A stretch of 64,000 bases of DNA from Armatimonadota bacterium (lineage in GTDB: Bacteria; Armatimonadota; Chthonomonadetes; Chthonomonadales; Chthonomonadaceae). The position numbers were made by a program, and so were the translations under genes. The stretch covers positions 1 through 64,000 of the forward strand of contig JAGWMJ010000009.1 of the NCBI GenBank assembly GCA_028871815.1, given 5' to 3'. The notes under the pieces are model-generated. The model had not been told where the DNA came from and did not search any database. It saw only the letters and a list, made by a program, of their open reading frames with translations. This document shows positions 10,989 to 20,039 of this stretch, in pieces. The first letter of the stretch is position 1. Each line of letters begins with the position of its first letter.

Positions 10989-11554
10989 ACCTCCTCACCA
11001 CGGTTCCGTGCCATTAACGGCTTCAGTTCCAGGACTTTGCCACTGCCGCCGGCCTTGATCTTCTCCTGCAGTTTCATAATCCCATAGATCAGCGCATCCG
11101 GACTAGGCGGGCATCCGGGCACGTAAACATCAACCGGCACAATCTGATCAACACCCTGGATAATCGCGTAGTTGTTATAAACGCCGCCCGTTGAAGCACA
11201 AGCTCCCATGCTGATGACCCACTTGGGATTCGGCATCTGGTCGTAGATATGCCGTAGAACCGGTCCCATCTTGGTGGAGACCCTGCCCGCGACAATCATC
11301 ACATCTGCCTGACGCGGAGTGGCGCGGAACACTTCGGCGCCGAAGCGGCTGAGATCGAACCTTGTAGCCACGCTGGCCATCATCTCAATGGCGCAGCAGG
11401 CGAGTCCGAATGTGAGCGGCCACAGGCTGTTTCGCCGTGCCCAGTTCACAAGCTCCTCAAGCCTTGCGAGTACGAACGGCTCGCCGCCCGGTCCGAATGC
11501 CGGCGTAGGTGAAGCCGAATCGTGCACCGTTATCTCGGTAAATGTATTAGCCAT
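10985..11554 (-). CDS. nuoB: NADH-quinone oxidoreductase subunit B
   Basis: A 189-residue complex I subunit that binds the terminal cluster N2 next to the quinone site. The four ligand cysteines are visible: tandem Cys53-Cys54 in [10 protein letters not shown], Cys119 in [10 protein letters not shown] and Cys148 in [14 protein letters not shown]. The frame is open to GTG 11581, but ATG at 11552-11554 (MANTFTEI) is preceded by GGGGAG and is preferred. The extended N-terminus of about 35 residues before [10 protein letters not shown] is somewhat variable in the family. It heads a minus-strand unit nuoB-nuoI-helicase. A TACAAT-like -10 box on the minus strand lies at 11601-11606. Confidence 0.95.
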   Translation of the reverse strand: MANTFTEITVHDSASPTPAFGPGGEPFVLARLEELVNWARRNSLWPLTFGLACCAIEMMASVATRFDLSRFGAEVFRATPRQADVMIVAGRVSTKMGPVLRHIYDQMPNPKWVISMGACASTGGVYNNYAIIQGVDQIVPVDVYVPGCPPSPDALIYGIMKLQEKIKAGGSGKVLELKPLMARNRGEEV

Positions 11555-11600
11555 CTTCTCCCCGGTTCCGGCGCATTGCACGCGATCGTGCGCACGCCCT

Positions 11601-11645
11601 ATTGTACCTCGGAGAACGTGCGGCGCTCATGCCGGCAGGTACAAT
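11601..11645. promoter_or_regulatory. Possible divergent promoters of nuoB and asnB
   Basis: Two TACAAT hexamers face away from each other. The one on the minus strand occupies 11606-11601, about 40 bases upstream of the nuoB start. The one on the plus strand occupies 11640-11645, about 60 bases upstream of the asnB start. Neither has a good -35 box at 17 bases, so this is only a suggestion. Confidence 0.3.
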
Positions 11646-11703
11646 GGCAGGCGCGCTGCCGATCACCCACCGACGACAGCACCACGAAAGGCGACTACAC
11701 CTC

Positions 11704-13620
11704 ATGTGCGGTATCGGGGGCTGGCTCGGCTACGTTGAAGACGCATCCAGCCGGGCTGCCGTATTGGCTCGGAAGATGGAACACCGCGGCCCCGATGGAA
11801 CCGGGATAAAGCTTTGGCCTGCCGCCGCGCTTACCCATAACCGTCTGCAGATTATCGACCTCTCGCCCCTCGGCGCGCAGCCGATGTCAAACGAGGATGG
11901 TACCGTCTGGATCGCCTTGAACGGCGAGATATTCAACCACCATGCCCTCCGCTCCCGCCTGGAAGCGGCGGGCCACACGTTTCGGGGACGATGCGACTCG
12001 GAGGTGGTCCCGCACCTTTACGAAGAGTACGGCGCCGGGTTTGTGGACCACCTGACGGGCCAGTTCGCGGTAGCGATCTATGATGTCCGGCATGACCTCT
12101 TGCACCTTGCCAGAGATCGATTTGGCATCAAACCACTCTTTTATTCGGTAAAGCCGCACCTGCTTGCATTCGCGAGCGAGATCGGCGCTCTGCGTACGCT
12201 TCCCGGCATTGGCGCTTCGATCAACATGCAGGCTGCGGCCGACCTGGCCGCGATGTGCTACGTGCCTGCACCCGACACGTGGTATAGAGATATTGCAGCT
12301 TTACAGCCTGGATGCCATCTGACGGCCAGGTTGAATGGCGAGCGCGTGGAGTGCCGCGACCGGCGGTACCACACCTGGTGCGTGGCGCCGAATCCGGCCG
12401 CACGGCTGGGGGCGTCGGTAGATTGTGCCTCGAGCCTGATCACCGAGGCAGTAGCCAGCCAGATGGAGAGCGACGTGCCCCTCGGCGCGCTGCTGAGCGG
12501 CGGAATCGACTCGTCACTCGTGAGCGCCGCCGCCGCGCGCGCGCTGCGCGGCGATCTGCACACGTACAATGTCCAGTTTCCAGATCGCGACTATGACGAG
12601 ACCTGGGCAGCCGTCGCCGCGGCGGAATCCATCGGCTCTCACCACGAGACTTTGGAAATGACGGCGCTTGACACCTCGTGGGAATCGATCACGAGCATGC
12701 TGATCCATGCCGGCCAGCCCTTTGCCGATACCTCGCTGTTCGGTGTGAACGCCGTCTCGCGCCTGATGAGGTCTCGCGTTACGGTGGCTTTGTCCGGTGA
12801 CGGCGGGGATGAAGCTTTTGGGGGCTACGACGCCTTCTGGCAGGTTTCCCAGGCGGCGCGCATTCAGGCGATGCCGCGGATCGTTCGCCGGGCTGTTGCG
12901 GTAGGCGCCGGCGCAGCCGGCAGCGTCGGCGCCATTCCGGCCACATGGCCGGTGCGACTGCGCGAGATGGATGGCCTCGGTGCGGCCGGGCTGCTTGCCA
13001 ATGCCTGCTGCTGGATGCGCCCTGCTGAGGCAAAGACCTGGCTGGCATTTGACGGGGCCGAGCCCGTTACGCGGCTCTTTGAACCTCAGTGGCGCATCGA
13101 ACTGCCCGCCGGCTGCAGCAAAACAGAGGAGCTATCTGCGCGCCTCACCGAAGTGTTCGGCCGGTTGGTGCTGCCGAGTGACTTTCTGTTCAAGGTCGAT
13201 TGCGCTTCGATGCGCGAAAGCCTGGAGGTGCGGGTGCCGATGCTGGATGAGCGCCTATTTGAATATGGTCTCACGATGCCGCACGCACTGAAGGTGCGCA
13301 AAGCCGAGGCAAAGCGCGTTCTGCGGGGCGTTGCGCAGCGCTGGCTCCCGCCGGCCGTGGCGCGCAAGCCGAAACGCGGGTTCAGCGTACCGATGGACCG
13401 CTGGACGACCGATGCCTTCAAAGCACAGTTACGGGAGGAGCTGCTCTCGCCAAATTCGCCGATCGCGGCGCTGTATCGGCCGGAAAAGTACCGGCCGGTG
13501 GTTGAGGCGTTCTGCGCCGGCCGCAGCCTGCCCGGAATCTCGCGCCGCGGTCTATTCCAGCGCACATTCATGCTGCTTTCCGCACACCTCTTCGGCGGTA
13601 CGACGCCACCCACCCCATAA
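11704..13620 (+). CDS. asnB: Asparagine synthase-type amidotransferase (first copy)
   Basis: A 638-residue glutamine-dependent amidotransferase. The N-terminal Ntn glutaminase domain starts MCGIGG, so Cys2 becomes the catalytic nucleophile after Met removal. It continues with [10 protein letters not shown] and [11 protein letters not shown]. The C-terminal ATP-pyrophosphatase domain has the PP-loop [11 protein letters not shown], then [18 protein letters not shown]. The frame is open from 11602, but only ATG 11704 gives the essential Cys2; AAAGGCGA precedes it. AsnB homologues in polysaccharide loci (WbpS, AsnO-like) often amidate sugar acids or act on the glycan rather than making free asparagine. 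A second copy lies at 28194, at the other side of the same locus. Confidence 0.92.
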   Translation: MCGIGGWLGYVEDASSRAAVLARKMEHRGPDGTGIKLWPAAALTHNRLQIIDLSPLGAQPMSNEDGTVWIALNGEIFNHHALRSRLEAAGHTFRGRCDSEVVPHLYEEYGAGFVDHLTGQFAVAIYDVRHDLLHLARDRFGIKPLFYSVKPHLLAFASEIGALRTLPGIGASINMQAAADLAAMCYVPAPDTWYRDIAALQPGCHLTARLNGERVECRDRRYHTWCVAPNPAARLGASVDCASSLITEAVASQMESDVPLGALLSGGIDSSLVSAAAARALRGDLHTYNVQFPDRDYDETWAAVAAAESIGSHHETLEMTALDTSWESITSMLIHAGQPFADTSLFGVNAVSRLMRSRVTVALSGDGGDEAFGGYDAFWQVSQAARIQAMPRIVRRAVAVGAGAAGSVGAIPATWPVRLREMDGLGAAGLLANACCWMRPAEAKTWLAFDGAEPVTRLFEPQWRIELPAGCSKTEELSARLTEVFGRLVLPSDFLFKVDCASMRESLEVRVPMLDERLFEYGLTMPHALKVRKAEAKRVLRGVAQRWLPPAVARKPKRGFSVPMDRWTTDAFKAQLREELLSPNSPIAALYRPEKYRPVVEAFCAGRSLPGISRRGLFQRTFMLLSAHLFGGTTPPTP

Positions 13621-13758
13621 GGTATACTCGGACACCGCCGGACGGTCAATCGCGCCGCTTACGTGCCGCGGCGATTCGCCGAATTGAGTGCGGCCCGACT
13701 TGCGCCACCCCGGCCGGTGCCTGCGAGGTCCTATTACTGCGCCCATGATGATCATTCG

Positions 13759-14766
13759 ATGAGTCCCGTTCTTGTGACCGGCACGGCCGGGTTCATTGGG
13801 TACCACCTAACTCGCGCGTTGCTGCAGGATGGCGAAACCGTAGTCGGCTTGGACAGCGTCAACGACTACTATTCCGTTCAGCTGAAGCGGGATCGGCTCG
13901 CCAATCTCCGTGGCATCGGCGATTTGCACATGGTGGAAGCCAACCTGGCTGACCGGGCAGCGGTGCAGCAGCTGTTCGACCGTTATCGACCGCGGGTCGT
14001 GGTGAACCTGGCTGCACAGGCCGGCGTCCGTCACTCGCTCACAAATCCACACGTGTACGTTGAGAGTAACGTAACCGGGTTTATGAACATTCTGGAGAGT
14101 TGCCGCTACACCCATGTGGAGCACCTGGTGTACGCATCGTCCAGCTCCGTATATGGCGCCAACCAGCAGATTCCGTTCTCGGTGCTGGGACCGGTGGATC
14201 ACCCGATCAGCATCTACGCAGCCACCAAACGGGCCAATGAACTGATGGCCCACACGTACAGCCACCTGTACGGGCTGCCAACCAGCGGCCTCCGTTTCTT
14301 TTCTGTATACGGGCCGTGGGGAAGGCCGGACATGGCTTTATTCATGTTCACCAGGTCGATCCTTGCGGGAGAACCTATCGAGGTATTCAACAATGGTGAA
14401 TTACGGCGCGACTTCACGTACATCGATGACATTGTGAGCGGTATCCGCGGTGTAATGGCGCACATTCCGGTCGCCACCGACGACCCGAATTCGCTAACTC
14501 GCCCGGATCAGGGTACAGCCCCGTACCGCGTCTACAATATCGGCAATAACACGCCCGTGCAGCTTATGGATTTCATCCGCGTGCTCGAAGAAACGCTCGG
14601 ACGCGATGCCGAGAAAGTCTTTCTCCCGATGCAGGTTGGTGACGTCCAGGAGACTTTTGCCGACATCGATTCTCTCACCGACGCAACCGGATTCGTTCCA
14701 ACCACCACCATCGAAACCGGCATTCCACGCTTCGTTTCGTGGTATCGCGACTACTACGAGGTCTAG
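13759..14766 (+). CDS. NAD-dependent epimerase, UDP-glucuronate 4-epimerase-like
   Basis: A 335-residue extended short-chain dehydrogenase. The NAD-binding motif TGTAGFIG is at about residues 7-14. VNDYYSVQLKRDRL right after the second strand is typical of UDP-glucuronate 4-epimerases, as are AAQAGVRHSL and LRFFSVYGPWGRPDMALF. The catalytic YxxxK is YAATK, with upstream Ser in YASSSSVYG. It would turn UDP-GlcA into UDP-GalA for the surface polysaccharide. The frame is open from ATG 13663, but the Rossmann start is at ATG 13759. No strong ribosome-binding site is visible. It sits between asnB and the initiating sugar transferase. Confidence 0.88.
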   Translation: MSPVLVTGTAGFIGYHLTRALLQDGETVVGLDSVNDYYSVQLKRDRLANLRGIGDLHMVEANLADRAAVQQLFDRYRPRVVVNLAAQAGVRHSLTNPHVYVESNVTGFMNILESCRYTHVEHLVYASSSSVYGANQQIPFSVLGPVDHPISIYAATKRANELMAHTYSHLYGLPTSGLRFFSVYGPWGRPDMALFMFTRSILAGEPIEVFNNGELRRDFTYIDDIVSGIRGVMAHIPVATDDPNSLTRPDQGTAPYRVYNIGNNTPVQLMDFIRVLEETLGRDAEKVFLPMQVGDVQETFADIDSLTDATGFVPTTTIETGIPRFVSWYRDYYEV

Positions 14767-14884
14767 GCGGCAGAGATCGGATGATGGCGGTTCTCTGCTC
14801 ACGCAGCCGACCGACATGCCCGGGCATTGGTTGCGCCAAACTACTGAGACATCATGGCCGAGGAGCAATTGGGGGGATGGCTGG

Positions 14885-15505
14885 ATGAAGCGCGCGTTTG
14901 ACGTTGTGCTCTCTGCATTCGGTATCGCGCTTGTTTCGCCCATTTTGCTGATAGCGGCCATTGCTGTCCGGCGGTCGTCACCCGGTCCCATCTTCTTTCG
15001 ACAGGATCGTGTTGGTCTTCGTGGCGAGTTGTTCAAGGTCTACAAGTTTCGTTCCATGACGGTAAACGACGCTGCCGGCCCTGCCGCATACGCCGGTGAG
15101 GCTCGCGTTACGGCGGCCGGGCGTATAATACGCCGCACGAAAATCGACGAGCTGCCCCAGCTCTTCAACGTGTTCCGAGGCGAAATGAGCCTCGTGGGCC
15201 CGCGTCCACAGATCCCACACTATGTTGCGATGTATACGGCGGAGCAGCGGCAGGTATTGACGGTAAAACCCGGTGTGACGGGGCCCTCGCAGATCGCCTT
15301 CCGTGACGAGGAGGCCATTCTGGCACGCGCAGCCGACCCTGAACAACTCTACATCAGCCAGGTCATGCCGGCAAAACTGGCGTTGGACCTGGGTTATGTG
15401 CGGCACCACACGCTATTCGGCGATCTGGGCCTGATTTTGCGGACTTTTACCGCCATCCTCCTCCCGATGGTACCGGGATTTCGGCGCAAGGCGCAGACGG
15501 ATTGA
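14885..15505 (+). CDS. Initiating sugar transferase (monotopic phosphoglycosyl transferase)
   Basis: A 206-residue protein of the bacterial sugar transferase family (PF02397). It moves a sugar phosphate from a UDP-sugar to undecaprenyl phosphate, the first membrane step of polysaccharide or glycoprotein glycan assembly. One N-terminal hydrophobic hairpin (VVLSAFGIALVSPILLIAAI) anchors it. Family motifs are GPIFFRQDRVG, FKVYKFRSM, IRRTKIDELPQLFNVFRGEMS and SLVGPRP. The short form without an N-terminal polytopic domain resembles PglC/WcaJ-C. ATG 14885 follows a GGGGGG run at 14871-14876. Its stop overlaps the MFS start as ATTGA. Confidence 0.92.
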   Translation: MKRAFDVVLSAFGIALVSPILLIAAIAVRRSSPGPIFFRQDRVGLRGELFKVYKFRSMTVNDAAGPAAYAGEARVTAAGRIIRRTKIDELPQLFNVFRGEMSLVGPRPQIPHYVAMYTAEQRQVLTVKPGVTGPSQIAFRDEEAILARAADPEQLYISQVMPAKLALDLGYVRHHTLFGDLGLILRTFTAILLPMVPGFRRKAQTD

Positions 15506-16890
15506 CGACGTACCAGCCGCCGCCACGTGGTTTCCGTACATTCAGGATCCTCTGGCTGACGCAGTCGGTCTCTGTATTTGGCAGCGCGCTCACGTATTTC
15601 GCCATTAACATCTGGCTGGCGCAATCGATGTATCCGCTGCCGGCACAGAAGCGGTTGCTAGCGTGGTCCATCAGCGCCGTCAGCCTGGCGTTTGTGCTTC
15701 CCACGTTTATTGCACCGCTGGCCGGCGCGTGGGCAGACCGGCATGACCGCAAGCGGATCATGATTGTGATGGACCTCCTCAGCACGTGCTTGAGCAGTAC
15801 CCTGGCATGGCTGCTCCTTGAGCACAGGTTGGCGATCGCTCCGCTGCTGATTCTCACCGTGCTGTTCGCACTCGCGGCGCAGTTTCACGGCGCTGCCTTT
15901 GATACGTGCTACTCGATGCTGGTCACTCGGGAACAGCTTCCTCGCGCAAATGGGATGATGCAGACGATGTGGTATCTATCGAGCATGGCATCGCCGGCCG
16001 TTGCAGCTCTCATCATTTCGGCGCCGGCGCTCCTGCGTCACACATCGTCGCCGTCGCTGATACCGCATTGGTTAAGAGCCATGCCAAACGGGATGCCTCT
16101 GGTCGTATGCGTGGACGCCGTTACGTTTCTCATGGCGGCCCTGACGATGACGATGCTCCATGTACCTTCGCCGGAACGGCACGACCTGATGCATGCCGAC
16201 GGCATCACGCGCAAGTCGATCTGGGACGACGTCCGTGACGGTGCGCGATTTGTGTTGCAGCGCAAGCCTCTGGTCTGGCTGCTCTCCACATTTGCGGTAG
16301 TAAACTTTGCGGCCGCGCCGGCGATGGTATTGGTTCCGCTGCTCGTGAAATACCAGTACGCAGCGGATTGGGCGCGGCGCCACTATACATTCGCAGCAGC
16401 CTTAGGCCTTTTAGCTACTATAGCCAGCGTCGGTGGATTCGCGGGCGGACTCGTCGTGAGCTTATGGGGTGGTTTGAGGCGCCGCCGAGTCGCGGGGATC
16501 CTCCTCCCACTGACAGCGAACTGCGCGCTCATCGTGGTTTATGCCACCACACACTCCTACCCGACCGCGGTGGTCCTTACCTTCTGCATCATGGCGACCG
16601 GACCAATCGCCAATGCGCACAGTCAGGCGATCTGGCAAGGCGAGACGCCGCCCCCCATGCAGGGGCGCGTATTCTCGGTGCGGCGGCTCATCGCCCAGTT
16701 CACGGCGCCGCTCTCTACTTCGGTGGCCGGCTGGGCTGCCGGCCTTTACGGCGCGTCACCGGTTGTGGCCGGAATGGGCCTCTTCGGAGCGGTATGCTGT
16801 GCCGTGCAGTGGCTTAATCCCGTCATTTGGCAGGCCGGCACGGGATCGGAGGGCGGCGCGGCCCTGACCACGGGGCACGCCGTTGAGTAG
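15502..16890 (+). CDS. MFS transporter
   Basis: A 462-residue major facilitator with about 12 hydrophobic helices. The loop after helix 2 reads GAWADRHDRKRIMI, the MFS loop 2-3 signature. The overall form resembles the MFS_3/EntS-like efflux subgroup (FRTFRILWLTQSVSVFGSALTYF at the start). TTG 15502 overlaps the stop of the sugar transferase (ATTGA), so it belongs to the same transcript. In this setting it could export a metabolite or glycan component, but the substrate is unknown. Its end overlaps the TTG start of queC by eight bases. Confidence 0.85.
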   Translation: MTTYQPPPRGFRTFRILWLTQSVSVFGSALTYFAINIWLAQSMYPLPAQKRLLAWSISAVSLAFVLPTFIAPLAGAWADRHDRKRIMIVMDLLSTCLSSTLAWLLLEHRLAIAPLLILTVLFALAAQFHGAAFDTCYSMLVTREQLPRANGMMQTMWYLSSMASPAVAALIISAPALLRHTSSPSLIPHWLRAMPNGMPLVVCVDAVTFLMAALTMTMLHVPSPERHDLMHADGITRKSIWDDVRDGARFVLQRKPLVWLLSTFAVVNFAAAPAMVLVPLLVKYQYAADWARRHYTFAAALGLLATIASVGGFAGGLVVSLWGGLRRRRVAGILLPLTANCALIVVYATTHSYPTAVVLTFCIMATGPIANAHSQAIWQGETPPPMQGRVFSVRRLIAQFTAPLSTSVAGWAAGLYGASPVVAGMGLFGAVCCAVQWLNPVIWQAGTGSEGGAALTTGHAVE

Positions 16891-17572
16891 CTCGGTAGTG
16901 CTGGTATCCGGCGGCATGGATAGCTGCGTCACGGCTGCTATCGCCAAAACAGAATCGGATGCTGTGGCGATGCTTCACGTCAGTTACGGACAGCGCACTG
17001 CAAGGCGCGAACTGAAGGCGTTTCGGGACATTGCCTCCCACTACGCAATCCCAGATTCGCATCGGTTGGAGTGCAGTCTGGAGCATCTGACACAAATCGG
17101 CGGGAGTAGTCTCACCGACCACAATATTCCGGTTGCACCGGCCGACCTGGAGAGCACCGCCATACCAGCCTCGTACGTACCATTCCGGAACGCCCATCTC
17201 TTGAGCATCGCCGTTTCGTGGGCCGAGGTGCTTGGCGCCACACGTGTGTACATCGGCGCCGTTTTCGAGGATAGCAGCGGATATCCCGATTGCCGGCCCG
17301 CCTATTTCGACGCGTTTAACCGGGTGATTGAAGCAGGTACTGCCGCCGGAAGGATCCGCGTGGTAACGCCGATTATTCACCTCTCCAAACAGCAGATCGT
17401 TGAACTGGGCGTCCGACTGGGGGCGCCACTGGCGCTGAGTTGGAGTTGTTACCAGCGAGAGGACGCTGCGTGCGGTGAATGCGACAGCTGTGCTTTGCGC
17501 TTGAGGGGTTTCGCGCGAGCCGGCCTTGAGGATCCGTTGCCCTATGCGGTACGCGCCGATTGGGCCGACTAA
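16883..17572 (+). CDS. queC: 7-cyano-7-deazaguanine synthase
   Basis: A 229-residue QueC, which converts 7-carboxy-7-deazaguanine to preQ0 with ATP and ammonia in queuosine biosynthesis. The PP-loop SGGMDSCVTAA is at residues about 9-19. AIPASYVPFRNAHLLSIAVSWAE is the family central segment. The zinc site is formed by four cysteines in SCYQREDAACGECDSCALR. TTG 16883 gives the standard start LSSSVVLVSGG and overlaps the MFS stop; GTG 16898 is an alternative but would cut the first strand. It seems to be carried as a housekeeping passenger in the polysaccharide locus. No other queuosine gene is visible here. Confidence 0.93.
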   Translation: MSSSVVLVSGGMDSCVTAAIAKTESDAVAMLHVSYGQRTARRELKAFRDIASHYAIPDSHRLECSLEHLTQIGGSSLTDHNIPVAPADLESTAIPASYVPFRNAHLLSIAVSWAEVLGATRVYIGAVFEDSSGYPDCRPAYFDAFNRVIEAGTAAGRIRVVTPIIHLSKQQIVELGVRLGAPLALSWSCYQREDAACGECDSCALRLRGFARAGLEDPLPYAVRADWAD

Positions 17573-17611
17573 CCGCGACCCGGCCGTTCCACTGGGCGGA
17601 AGGCCACCGGT

Positions 17612-19666
17612 TTAGCTGGGCGGGATACCGGCGCCATCGCCGATTCGCTCGTCATCATCACCGGAGCGGCCACCGGGGGCAACCCGAACATTTGCGCGGA
17701 TTGCGCTTCTGCGAACATCGGTTGCGATATGCTGCTCGGCGCGGTCTTCATCGGAAACAAACTCCGGAATAAGTTTCTTCAGACAGTCCAGGATCGGCTG
17801 ACGTCCGCCCATTAGTACTGCGGCTTCAAACTCCTGAAGCGGCGCGTCCATGTTGTCCGGAATGAAGTCGGTGGCGTTACGCACAATGCGGATCTTCTCA
17901 TGGCCCGTACTCTCGTAGCGCTCTCCTTCAATCCACAGGTCTTCCCGAAGTTTCTCGCCGGGCCGGACACCGGTACATACGATGGGAATCTGGACGCGCG
18001 GTTCGAATCCGGAGAGCCGGATCAGGTCTTCGGCGAGATCGACGATTCGGATTGGCTCGCCCATATCCAGCATCATCACTTCAGCGCCGTTGCCCAAAAC
18101 GGCGGCCTGAAGCACCAACTGCACGGCCTCGGGAATCGTCATAAAGAATCGCGTCATATCCTCGTGGCTGATGGTAACCGGGCCACCGGCCGCGATCTGT
18201 CGCTTGAAGATAGGCACCACGCTGCCGCGGCTGCCGAGCACATTGCCAAAACGAACGGCCACGTAGTGCTTGCCGGTCCGTCGCGCGGTGTTGAGCACCA
18301 GCATCTCTGCCGCCCGCTTGGAAGCCCCCATAATGCTGCTGGGCTTAACCGCCTTGTCGCTGGAGATCATCACCAGGTGCCCGACATCGTTTTCCTCTGC
18401 GGCGCGCAACAGGTTGCGAGTACCGAAAACGTTGTTGGTGATCGCCTCGGAAGGGTTGTTCTCCATCAGCGGCACATGCTTGTGGGCTGCTGCGTGGAAA
18501 ACGACATCCGGTCGGAATTCGGCCATCACCTGGGCAATTCGGCGCTCCATTCGAATGTCGGCGATCACCGCCACGATCTCCGGCCGATCATCGCGCTGCG
18601 GATACATCGCGGCCGCCATCTTCACGAGCTCATTCTGCGCTTCAAACACGGAGTTCTCGCCGTGGCCAAGCATAACGAGGCAGCGGGGCCCTGCCTGCAG
18701 TATCTGGCGACACAACTCGCTGCCAATGGAGCCGCCTCCGCCCGTGATCATCACGCACTTACCCGAAAGAAACTGACGAACGGCCTCAGTATCGGTCACG
18801 ATAGGGTCCCGGCGCAGCAGGTCTTCAATATCCACCGGCCGAAGCTTGCTGAGTGTGACTTTCCCTCCGAGGATTTCGTACATGCCCGGCAGCGTTCGAA
18901 CCGGCACGCCGGCCTCCTCGCAGATCGTCACAAAGCGCCGTACCGCCGCACCGGAAGCTTTTGGCATCGCCACAATTACTTCAGCAGCGCTCTTGTCAAT
19001 GATGCATTGCCGGAACGCATCCGCGCCACCAAGTACGGGCAGGTTCTCGATCTCCAGCCGTTGCTTCCGGGGATCATCGTCAATGAACCCTACGGGCCGC
19101 ATGCCGAGCTGCGGATTCCGGCGCATTTCAGTCGCCACCAGCTGTCCGGCCGATCCTGCGCCGACGATGAGTACGTTATGGCCACCCTCCACCTGTGGCT
19201 GCCTGAGGATCGTGTCGGCAAGGCGCGTGCTGAGCCGCAGGCCAATCATCACGAGAGATGCAAACAGGCAGTCGATGAATGGAACGCTTCGCGGTACGTG
19301 CGTCCGTTCCGGAGTGAGCAGACTGTATGCGCCGTAGATGACGTAGATGGCGACCATGGAGACGGCGCCGGCCTGCGCCGCCTGTACCAGCGCGAGCACG
19401 CTGGCCTTCGGCCAGAACTTGTTGTACATCCGATAGACGCGCTGAACAACGAGGCGGATAACCAGCCCAACCACCGTGTAGATCGCCAGTGCGGACCACA
19501 ACCCGTTAAATGACTTGTGGCCTTCCAGCCGAATACCGAGAGCAATCGCCGGCGAAAGGAGGAGGACCACAATGTCCATCGCAAAGAAGTGTCGATTGTG
19601 CAGCCCGGCAATCCGGCTCCACAAGCGCGACGGAGCGCCATCGGTGTGTTTGGTATCGTTCTTCAT
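17612..19666 (-). CDS. CapD/PglF-type nucleotide-sugar 4,6-dehydratase, membrane-bound
   Basis: A 684-residue protein. The N-terminus has four predicted membrane helices (HFFAMDIVVLLLSPAIALGI, LWSALAIYTVVGLVI, GAVSMVAIYVIYG, PFIDCLFASLVMIGL). A CoA-binding-like nucleotide domain follows with VLIVGAGSAGQLVATEM. The catalytic short-chain dehydrogenase domain has MITGGGGSIGSELCRQI and the SSDKAVKPSSIMGASKRAAE segment, whose SDK and downstream Lys fit the long-form UDP-GlcNAc 4,6-dehydratases (PglF, WbpM, CapD). Its product would be a UDP-4-keto-6-deoxy sugar such as a precursor of bacillosamine or FucNAc. It is convergent with queC, 39 bases apart. Confidence 0.93.
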   Translation of the reverse strand: MKNDTKHTDGAPSRLWSRIAGLHNRHFFAMDIVVLLLSPAIALGIRLEGHKSFNGLWSALAIYTVVGLVIRLVVQRVYRMYNKFWPKASVLALVQAAQAGAVSMVAIYVIYGAYSLLTPERTHVPRSVPFIDCLFASLVMIGLRLSTRLADTILRQPQVEGGHNVLIVGAGSAGQLVATEMRRNPQLGMRPVGFIDDDPRKQRLEIENLPVLGGADAFRQCIIDKSAAEVIVAMPKASGAAVRRFVTICEEAGVPVRTLPGMYEILGGKVTLSKLRPVDIEDLLRRDPIVTDTEAVRQFLSGKCVMITGGGGSIGSELCRQILQAGPRCLVMLGHGENSVFEAQNELVKMAAAMYPQRDDRPEIVAVIADIRMERRIAQVMAEFRPDVVFHAAAHKHVPLMENNPSEAITNNVFGTRNLLRAAEENDVGHLVMISSDKAVKPSSIMGASKRAAEMLVLNTARRTGKHYVAVRFGNVLGSRGSVVPIFKRQIAAGGPVTISHEDMTRFFMTIPEAVQLVLQAAVLGNGAEVMMLDMGEPIRIVDLAEDLIRLSGFEPRVQIPIVCTGVRPGEKLREDLWIEGERYESTGHEKIRIVRNATDFIPDNMDAPLQEFEAAVLMGGRQPILDCLKKLIPEFVSDEDRAEQHIATDVRRSAIRANVRVAPGGRSGDDDERIGDGAGIPPS

Positions 19667-20039
19667 TGCTTCGTTTTCCGGGAGATGCGGTCACGTGTGC
19701 GACGCAACCCAAACTCCATGCGCTACGGCATGGCAACCTATGTCTCGCTGGGCAATACAGAGGTTGCACTCGGCCGCCATCAGGGGCGCAAGCATGCGAT
19801 CGACCACGCCCATCCCGAGTTGGCGCTATGTACCGGCAGAGATGAACAAAAACTCGCCCATGCGTTAGACGCGGTGCAAGTTGCATTGTTCAGCCAACCC
19901 GATGTTTCGGACCAAACTTCTGTCCATTATACCCGGCTGGACGCCGGAATTGATACCAAAACCTAGTTCGGCAGCAAACATAAGGGGCATTTTTACCCCG
20001 TCGCGACGCCAATGCCGGTGTTGACGCCGTCCTGGCAAG
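19667..20039. other. Intergenic leader upstream of the dehydratase gene
   Basis: These 373 bases lie between the start of the CapD-type gene and the stop of a glycosyltransferase, both on the minus strand. Open frames here on both strands lack ribosome-binding sites and family-like sequence. A perfect minus-strand TATAAT is at 19931-19926, so a transcript would carry a leader of about 250 bases. I see no JUMPstart sequence or recognised riboswitch in it. An imperfect hairpin at 20028-20047 overlaps the glycosyltransferase stop codon. Confidence 0.5.
19926..19931 (-). promoter_or_regulatory. Possible -10 box for the CapD-type gene
   Basis: The minus strand reads GGGTATAATGG here. The -10 hexamer is perfect, but there is no good -35 hexamer 16-18 bases upstream, and no TGn extension. 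It lies about 260 bases before the dehydratase ATG, so it would give a long untranslated leader. Confidence 0.33.

Noticed and set aside
17900-19513. Plus-strand ORF of 537 codons over the CapD-type gene
   Set aside because: Antisense shadow in GC-rich DNA; His/Arg-rich, no domains; the minus-strand dehydratase has complete motifs.
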